Shown here piece after piece: positions 58,193-64,000 of a stretch of DNA of 64,000 nucleotides. A program made the position numbers and the translations under genes. The DNA lies in NCBI RefSeq assembly GCF_014203645.1, contig NZ_JACHJL010000002.1:620001-684000 (forward strand), written 5' to 3'. Every line of letters begins with the position of its first letter. Within the stretch, counting starts at the first letter, position 1. This DNA comes from Streptomyces zagrosensis (lineage in GTDB: Bacteria > Actinomycetota > Actinomycetes > Streptomycetales > Streptomycetaceae). The notes under the pieces are model-generated. The model did not search any database. It was not told where the DNA came from and was given only the letters and a program-made list of their open reading frames with translations.

Positions 58193-60550
58193 TTACACCC
58201 CCACGTACTCCCGTAGATGCACGGCCGTCAACGTGTCCGCGGTCTTGACCAGGTCCATCGGGGTGCCCTCGAAGATGACCCGACCGCCGTCGTGGCCGCC
58301 GCCAGGGCCGAGGTCGATGAGCCAGTCGGCGTGAGCCATCACGGCCTGGTGATGCTCGATGACCACGACCGTGTTGCCGTCATCCACCAACCGGTCGAGC
58401 AGCGCGAGAAGTTGATCCACATCGGCCAGGTGAAGTCCGGTGGTCGGCTCGTCCAAGACGTACGTCGAGGACTTCTCCGCCATGTGGATGGCGAGCTTGA
58501 GGCGCTGACGTTCGCCGCCGGACAAAGTGTTCAGCGGCTGGCCCAGCCGCAGATAGCTCAAACCCACATCGTTGAGGCGGCCGAGGATGGTGTGCGACTG
58601 GCCCGAGGGGAAGAACGCGTACGCCTCGGCCACCGACATGCCGAGCACCTCGCTGATGTTCCGGTCGCGCAGGGTGTAGGTCAGGACCTTGGGGGTGAAG
58701 CGCTTGCCCTCGCACTCCTCGCAGATCGAGGCGACGCCCGCCATCATGGCCAGGTCGGTGTAGACGAGGCCGAGTCCGTTGCAGTTCGGGCAGGCGCCCT
58801 CCGAATTGGCGCTGAACAGAGCCGGTTTGACGCCGTTGGCCTTGGCGAAGGCCGTACGTATCGGACTCAACAAGCCGGTGTAGGTGGCCGGGTTGGAGCG
58901 GCGCGAGCCGCGGATGGGGGACTGGTCGGCGACCACCACGCCCTCTCGACCGCTGAGGTAGCCGTGGATCAGCGAGCTCTTGCCAGATCCCGCGACGCCG
59001 GTGACCACGGTGAGGACGCCCAGCGGCACGTCCACATCGACGTTCTTCAGGTTGTGCGTGTCCGCGCCGCGGATGGCGAGCTGACCGCGCGGTTGGCGTA
59101 CCCGCTCGCGCAACTGCGCCCGGTGGCCCAGATGGCGCCCGGTGAGCGTGTCGGATGCGCGTAGGCCCGGCACATCGCCGGTGTAGCAGATCTGGCCACC
59201 GTTCGAACCGGCGCCAGGGCCCAGGTCCACCACGTGGTCGGCGATCGCGATGACCTCCGGCTTGTGCTCGACGACGAGCACCGTGTTGCCCTTGTCGCGC
59301 AGCCGCAGCAGCAGGTCGTTCATGCGTCGGATGTCGTGCGGGTGCAGCCCGATGGTGGGCTCGTCGAAGACGTACGTGACGTCGGTGAGGCTGGAACCCA
59401 GGTGCCGCACCATTTTCACGCGCTGTGCCTCGCCACCGGACAGCGTCCCCGATGGGCGGTCCACACTGAGATAGCCGAGGCCGATCTCGACCAGGGACTC
59501 CAGGAGTTCGCGCAGTGCGCTCAGTATCGGGGCCACCGAGGCGTCCTCGATGCCCCGTACGAATGCGGCCAGGTCGCTGATCTGCATCGCCGAGCACTGG
59601 GCGATGTTGACGTCGTTGATGGTGGAGGACAGCGCGGCGGCGTTCAGCCGGGCGCCCCCGCAGGCCGGACAGCTGGTGAAGACCACGGCCCGATCCACGA
59701 AGGCACGCAGGTGAGCCTGCATCGACTCACGGTCCTTGGACAGATACACCCGCTGGACCTTGGTCACCAGGCCCTCATAACTGAGGTTGCTGGAGCCGAC
59801 CTTGATCTTGGTGTTCTGTTTGTAGAGGAGGTCGTCCCACTCGGTTTCGGTGAAGTCGCGCAGCTTCTTGTCCGGGTCGTAGAAGCCGGACTGGGCCAGC
59901 ACCTGCCAGTACCAGGAGTCAACGGCGAAGCCGGGAGCCGTGATGGCGCCCTCGTTCAGCGAGCGGTCGCGGTCGATGAGCTGGTCGAGGTCGATCGTGG
60001 ACACCTCGCCGACGCCCTCGCATTCGGGACACATGCCCTCCGCGAGGTTGAAGCTGAAGGCACCCGACGTGCCGATGTGCGGGGTGCCGAGCCGGCTGAA
60101 AATGATGCGCAGCATCGTGTACGCATCCGTCGCGGTGCCCACTGTGGAGCGCGAGTTGGCGCCCATCCGCTCTTGATCGACGACGATCGCGGCGCTCAAA
60201 TTGTGCAGCGCGTCCACGTCGGGGCGGCCCAGGCTCGGCATGAACGACTGGACGAAGGCCGTGTACGTCTCGTTGATCAGCCGCTGCGATTCGGCGGCGA
60301 TGGTGCTGAAGACCAGCGAGGACTTTCCGGACCCAGAGACTCCGGTGAAGACCGTCAGCCTGCGCTTGGGCAGGTCGAGCGAGACGTCCCGCAGATTGTT
60401 CTCCCGGGCACCGCGCACCTGGATCACCGTGTGCTGGTCGGCGGTGGTGGCGGTGGTGGCGGCGGTGGCGGCGGTGGCCGCGGTGACTGCGGGGGGAGTG
60501 GTGGGGGCGTCGCTGTGCGGGGTCGGCGGAGTGGATGGTACGGCGGGCAT
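58193..60550 (-). CDS. UvrA-like ABC ATPase (drug-resistance / UvrA2 type)
   Basis: A 785-residue UvrA paralogue with two ABC modules: Walker A GVSGSGKSSLVF (near 67) and GVAGSGKSSLIH (near 500), signatures LSGGEAQRV and LSGGERQRL, and zinc-type Cys pairs CPEC, CPAC, CPNC and CEEC. Canonical UvrA is about 950 residues; the shortened regions correspond to the UvrB-binding and insertion domains. Such short paralogues (UvrA2, DrrC) protect producers against DNA-binding drugs and do not need UvrB. The N-terminal 40 residues are Ala/Thr repeats. ATG at 60550 has AGGAG about 8 nt upstream. The adjacent methyltransferase gene, 796 nt upstream and on the same strand, could belong to the same resistance or modification function. 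Confidence 0.9.
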   Translation of the reverse strand: MPAVPSTPPTPHSDAPTTPPAVTAATAATAATTATTADQHTVIQVRGARENNLRDVSLDLPKRRLTVFTGVSGSGKSSLVFSTIAAESQRLINETYTAFVQSFMPSLGRPDVDALHNLSAAIVVDQERMGANSRSTVGTATDAYTMLRIIFSRLGTPHIGTSGAFSFNLAEGMCPECEGVGEVSTIDLDQLIDRDRSLNEGAITAPGFAVDSWYWQVLAQSGFYDPDKKLRDFTETEWDDLLYKQNTKIKVGSSNLSYEGLVTKVQRVYLSKDRESMQAHLRAFVDRAVVFTSCPACGGARLNAAALSSTINDVNIAQCSAMQISDLAAFVRGIEDASVAPILSALRELLESLVEIGLGYLSVDRPSGTLSGGEAQRVKMVRHLGSSLTDVTYVFDEPTIGLHPHDIRRMNDLLLRLRDKGNTVLVVEHKPEVIAIADHVVDLGPGAGSNGGQICYTGDVPGLRASDTLTGRHLGHRAQLRERVRQPRGQLAIRGADTHNLKNVDVDVPLGVLTVVTGVAGSGKSSLIHGYLSGREGVVVADQSPIRGSRRSNPATYTGLLSPIRTAFAKANGVKPALFSANSEGACPNCNGLGLVYTDLAMMAGVASICEECEGKRFTPKVLTYTLRDRNISEVLGMSVAEAYAFFPSGQSHTILGRLNDVGLSYLRLGQPLNTLSGGERQRLKLAIHMAEKSSTYVLDEPTTGLHLADVDQLLALLDRLVDDGNTVVVIEHHQAVMAHADWLIDLGPGGGHDGGRVIFEGTPMDLVKTADTLTAVHLREYVGV

Positions 60551-61346
60551 AGCGGCTCTCCTTGACTGCCGGCGCCGGATTGCGAAACGGCGCCGGACTG
60601 TGCCGGGAAAAGAGGGGCGGTGGGGAGACATTACCTCCTTCTGAGGGCGTCTCCTACCGATTTCTTTTCTCGCTGGATGCCGACCTGGCCTTATGTTTTC
60701 ACCTGCCGGAAGACGCTGTTTCGCCTACCGGAATTCCGTCCGGTAATGACACACCGCGGATCATGGATGACCTCAATGTGGTGTATGGGCGGCGCTGTCC
60801 ACGGCGACGGGAGCGCGGTGGGTAGATCGGTCGGTGAGGCTGTTCTGGGGGAGGTTTCGTGTGAGGTTTCATGCGGGGTTGCGTACGGGAGTTCTTGTCA
60901 TTCGTTGAGGGCGCGTTGAGACGTGTGGGGGCATACCGAGGACCTGGGCTGGTCTCTCGTAGGTCTACTGAAAACCTGCTGAGGGATTGTTGGGGTCTTC
61001 GTATGCCGATCTCCATTACCGTGCTTGGCGTTGGCCCCCCGGAGTGCGTTCTTTTTTGTGACGGTGGAAAGGCGGAGGGCGGCGGCAAAGGGGTGGGTGG
61101 TGAGATCCGGGAGTAGACGGCTGATTCGGCGGCTCATTTGATAACGGCAGGTTGGCAATGTGCCCGTATACGACGCGTATCCCTATAAGACGCGTAGGCG
61201 CTGTACGGGAGACGTACGCGAGGGAAACGGCGACGGACACGCCAGGCGTCGCGGAATAGGTCACTTTGCCCGCGCGAAAGCTCGTTCTCCCCGCGCCGCG
61301 CAAAAGAGCTGCTGCGGCGATGTGCTCGGGTGGTGGGTGAGATAGG
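60551..61346. other. Gene-free stretch between methyltransferase and UvrA-like gene
   Basis: About 800 nt, AT-richer than average, with no convincing frame. It holds the inverted repeat at 60726-60745, a CATAAG-like -10 on the minus strand near 60695, and TATAAG near 61185. Confidence 0.45.
60726..60745. promoter_or_regulatory. Inverted repeat upstream of the UvrA-like gene
   Basis: TACCGGA (60726-60732) and TCCGGTA (60739-60745) form a perfect 7-bp inverted repeat with a 6-nt centre, 176 nt before the UvrA-like start. It is a candidate operator, with a CATAAG -10-like sequence 30 nt closer to the gene. Confidence 0.5.
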
Positions 61347-62324
61347 TCAGGCGGATGAGGGGTTGATGGCGGTGGCCTTGAAGAAGGTGTAGTGAAAGGT
61401 GCCGCCGTCCTGCGCTGCGCGGTGTAGGTGCGCAATACCGCGCTCCCATTCGTCCGGGGTGGTCATCCCGCAGGCCAGCGCGTCCTCTCGGACCGAATCG
61501 ACCATGGCGATAAAGGTGTTGCGGGTGAAGCCATCCACCATGCCGGGCCGGGTGGCGTCGGCGTAGACCGTACGCGGCCGGACCACCACGTTCGCCAACC
61601 CCGCGGCGCTCAGCAGCGGCTGGAGCTCCCGGCCCATCAGCGCGTTGCCACCGCCGGCCGCCTGCAACCGGACCTGATGGCCGATGACGGCCTGCGCATA
61701 CGTGCTGTCCGGGTGGAAGAACGCCGAACCGTGGTCACCCTCGATCACGGTGACACTGCCCCCGGGCCGCAGCACACGCCGCAGCCCGGTGATGGCCCGT
61801 AGCGGTTCGCGGAGGTGCTCCAGGACGAAACAGACGAAGAGGTGGTCGAACGACGCGTCGGGAAACGGCAGATCGAACAGGTCGGCCTGCTGCCACTCGA
61901 CCTCAGCTCCGGGCGCTTGGGCCGTCACCCGGGCGCGAGCCTGGGCGAGTGAGGCGGCGGAGCGGTCCACCGCGACGATGTGCGCTCCCGGACTGGCGCT
62001 GACCAGATGCACGGTCTGGGCCCCGACACCACAACCGACCTCAAGGACCCGGCTGCCAGCCGGATACGCCGTGCCGCCGTGCAGCAGCGCCGCCAACGTG
62101 TCGGCCTGATCGCCGAGCCGCTGGGCCTCGCGATCCGAGTAGCCGTGTACGTAGTCGGTGCCGGGCCCATACCCCGGGCTCGTGCTGTGCTCGGGGCCAA
62201 CGTGAGCCGTATGCACGGGGGGTGGTGTGTCCAGGGGGCCCGATGTGGCTACAGGTTCTGCTGTGGCACGGGGATCTGCTGCGACTACGGATTCTGCTGT
62301 GTCCATGGGCTTCGCTGTGTCCAT
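61347..62324 (-). CDS. SAM-dependent methyltransferase
   Basis: A 325-residue class I methyltransferase. A low-complexity start (MDTAKPMDTAESV..., about 45 residues) precedes the Rossmann core: motif I VLEVGCGVGAQTVHLV (near 93), motif II IVAVDRSAASL, motif III QADLFDLPFPDASFDHLFVCFVLEHL, and LRRVLRPGGSVTVIEGDHG. A helical C-terminal region follows. The core resembles UbiE/Coq5-like and natural-product methyltransferases. The substrate is unknown. The N-terminus contains a short repeat (MDTA twice), and an internal ATG at 62306 is an equally good start. It is divergent from the MocR regulator with 29 nt between starts, so that regulator may control it. Confidence 0.88.
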   Translation of the reverse strand: MDTAKPMDTAESVVAADPRATAEPVATSGPLDTPPPVHTAHVGPEHSTSPGYGPGTDYVHGYSDREAQRLGDQADTLAALLHGGTAYPAGSRVLEVGCGVGAQTVHLVSASPGAHIVAVDRSAASLAQARARVTAQAPGAEVEWQQADLFDLPFPDASFDHLFVCFVLEHLREPLRAITGLRRVLRPGGSVTVIEGDHGSAFFHPDSTYAQAVIGHQVRLQAAGGGNALMGRELQPLLSAAGLANVVVRPRTVYADATRPGMVDGFTRNTFIAMVDSVREDALACGMTTPDEWERGIAHLHRAAQDGGTFHYTFFKATAINPSSA

Positions 62325-62353
62325 GGGTTTAGCCTGCCGGCGACAATGGCCTG

Positions 62354-64000
62354 ATGAACAGGTCCAAAGAGGAGGCGGCTCACCAGTCCATAACGGCGCG
62401 ACCGGCTGCCGGTGGCTCGGACTTCCTCCAGCTCGACGCAGGTGACGCCCCGCCCGGCGGACTCACGGAGTGGTTGGCCGGACGGCTGCGGGCGGCGATC
62501 GCGGATGGTCGCTTGCCGGTGGGTGGCAGGCTGCCCGCGACCCGCATACTCGCGGCGGAATTGCGCGTGTCGCGCGGCGTGGTGACCGATGCGTATCGGC
62601 GGCTGTCGGAGGACGGCCACGTAGCGGGCCACGGGCGCGGCGGCACGATCGTGGTGGCGGCGCCGGTGGGGCTGATGGGGTCCTTGATCGCTGCGCAGGG
62701 CCCGCCGCCGTCATCGGCACCAGCACCAGCACCACCAGCACCGTCACTGTCGGCGCCACCCCCGCCCCCGTCCCCATCGCCATCCCGATCCGCCTCCCCA
62801 CCGCCAGCGGCGTTTGCGTCGGCGTCGGCGTCGCCAGCGGAGTCGCTTTCGGCGGGGGTGCCATCGTCCGAGGTGGCCAGCGGATTGGGGGCGGCCCTCG
62901 CCGACGTGTTCAGGCTCCCGCCGGCCGCGGACATCTTTGACGTGCTCCGGGAGGCGCCGTCCCGTATTGATCTGTCACCTGGCCGCCCCGACCTGACCGT
63001 CTTCCCCCGCACGGCGTGGCTGCGCGCGGAACGCCTCGTACTCCGCGACGCGTCCGCGACCGACTTCGGTTACGGGGACCCGCGCGGAACGCTGGCGCTG
63101 CGCGCGGCCGTGGCCTCCTGGCTGGCCCGTAACCGGGGCATCCGGGCAGACCCCGCCGAGGTGCTGATCGTGGCCGGCACGGCGCAGGCGCTCGGCCTGA
63201 TCGGGCAGGTGTTGGGGGGTGCGGGGATCGGGGAAATCGCTGTGGAGGACCCGGGTTCGCTCGGCCTTCGGCAGCATCTACGCCACTGGGGCCTGGCGAC
63301 GCCGCCGGTGCCCGTGGACGCGGATGGGATGCGGGTGGACGCGTTGCGGGCCAGTGGTGCGCGGGCCGCGCTGCTGACTCCGGCGCACCAGTTCCCGACC
63401 GGTGTGGTACTCGGCGGCCAGCGGCGGCGGGAGCTGATGGGCTGGGCAGCGGACGGCGGGTTGATCGTCGAGGACGACTACGACGCGGAGCACCGCTACG
63501 ACCGGCCGCCGGTGCCCGCGCTGCGCTCCATGCTCGCGGAACGGGTCTGCTACGCCGGCAGCGTGTCCAAGCTCCTGGCCCCGGCGCTGCGCGTGGGCTG
63601 GGTGCTGGCGCCACCCGCGTATCGGGAGGCGCTGGTGGACGCGAAACGGTTCGCGGACCTGGGCAACGCCGTACTGCCGCAACTCGTGCTGGCCCGGTTG
63701 ATGGAGTCGGGTGAGTTGGAACGGCAACTTCGGTTGCTCCGCCGACGCCACCGGCAGCGTAGGGACGCGATGATTACGGCGATCAAAACCCAGCTGCCTG
63801 GCGCGGTCGTCCACGGTGCCGCGGCGGGCCTGCACCTGATGATCACCTTCGCGCCCGCCGACTCGGCGACACCGCAGGGCACCACGGCCCTGCGGCCCGC
63901 CGTCCCCGACACCGCGCTCGCCGCCGAGGCGCTGGCCCGCGGCGTGACACTCCATCCACTGTCCTGGCACACCCAACGCCCGCACCCCCCGGGCCTGGTA
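62354..64000 (+). CDS. MocR/PdxR-type GntR regulator with aminotransferase domain (partial, runs off window)
   Basis: The frame runs from ATG 62354 past the window end (549 codons seen). An N-terminal GntR winged helix (about 35-100; LPATRILAAELRVSRGVVTDAYRRLSEDG) is joined by a long Pro/Ala/Ser linker (about 115-180) to a type I aminotransferase-like domain. That domain has FGYGDPRGTLALRAAVASWL, the cofactor Asp in VEDDYDAEHRY and the PLP Lys in GSVSKLLAPALRVGW. MocR proteins bind PLP and regulate vitamin B6 or aminoacid-linked genes. The linker is longer than usual. The divergent methyltransferase gene lies 29 nt away. The end of the protein is outside the window. Confidence 0.9.
   Translation, partial: MNRSKEEAAHQSITARPAAGGSDFLQLDAGDAPPGGLTEWLAGRLRAAIADGRLPVGGRLPATRILAAELRVSRGVVTDAYRRLSEDGHVAGHGRGGTIVVAAPVGLMGSLIAAQGPPPSSAPAPAPPAPSLSAPPPPPSPSPSRSASPPPAAFASASASPAESLSAGVPSSEVASGLGAALADVFRLPPAADIFDVLREAPSRIDLSPGRPDLTVFPRTAWLRAERLVLRDASATDFGYGDPRGTLALRAAVASWLARNRGIRADPAEVLIVAGTAQALGLIGQVLGGAGIGEIAVEDPGSLGLRQHLRHWGLATPPVPVDADGMRVDALRASGARAALLTPAHQFPTGVVLGGQRRRELMGWAADGGLIVEDDYDAEHRYDRPPVPALRSMLAERVCYAGSVSKLLAPALRVGWVLAPPAYREALVDAKRFADLGNAVLPQLVLARLMESGELERQLRLLRRRHRQRRDAMITAIKTQLPGAVVHGAAAGLHLMITFAPADSATPQGTTALRPAVPDTALAAEALARGVTLHPLSWHTQRPHPPGLV

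Noticed and set aside
50188..62324. Secondary-metabolite gene cluster around the SARP regulator
   Set aside because: No polyketide, peptide or terpene synthase lies near. The neighbours are single dehydrogenases, a Fic protein and a cupin.

Overview
The window is chromosomal DNA of a streptomycete or a close relative. It is very GC-rich, uses many GTG starts, has a Streptomyces-type subtilisin inhibitor and SigF/SigN-type sigma factors, and carries large ATPase/TPR regulators of the SARP and LuxR (LAL) kinds. The sigN-sigF pair and the tadA, upp and LytR_C-type genes suggest a conserved core region of the Streptomyces chromosome. I cannot run a comparison to prove this.

Layout. 1-5.6 kb: a zinc-ribbon protein, two secreted proteins, a SigE-family ECF sigma factor and an acyl-CoA ligase. 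5.8-11.7 kb: a 1935-residue PAS/pseudokinase/receiver protein with a huge disordered middle. 12.4-13.6 kb: a subtilisin inhibitor, tRNA-Ser(GCU) and tRNA-Arg(ACG). 13.5-17.6 kb: a 4-kb island inserted in the tRNA-Arg 3' half, bounded by 104-nt direct repeats, holding a decayed IS3-family element and an AT-richer pentapeptide-repeat membrane protein. 17.6-23.7 kb: a quinone-type reductase, an AraC/DJ-1 regulator, initiator tRNA, an amidohydrolase with two in-frame amber codons, DUF4180, an F420-type oxidoreductase and an orphan response regulator. 23.9-31.3 kb: an MFS pump with its TetR regulator, then a MarR / MFS-fusion / YceI set sharing carboxypeptidase-regulatory-like domains. 32.7-35.6 kb: sigN, sigF, a Dabb protein and a 54-residue membrane peptide.

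36.3-44.2 kb: a proline-rich membrane protein, an SMR exporter, a secreted subtilase, a 1000-residue LAL regulator and tRNA-Ser(CGA). 44.5-49.1 kb: housekeeping genes (tadA with its associated gene, a small basic protein, upp, a LytR_C protein, a VapB-named protein, an HhH-GPD protein). 49.4-64 kb: an epimerase-like protein, a 1230-residue SARP regulator, two dehydrogenases, a Fic protein, a cupin, a UvrA-like ATPase, a methyltransferase and a MocR regulator cut by the window end.

The themes are regulation (ten or more regulators, several without partners), export and stress response. The least ordinary parts are the MFS/YceI set, the giant pseudokinase, the tRNA-Arg island with its destroyed integrase, and the Fic gene with an operator-like palindrome in a leaderless promoter. 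Many intergenic regions carry short GC-rich tandem repeats.
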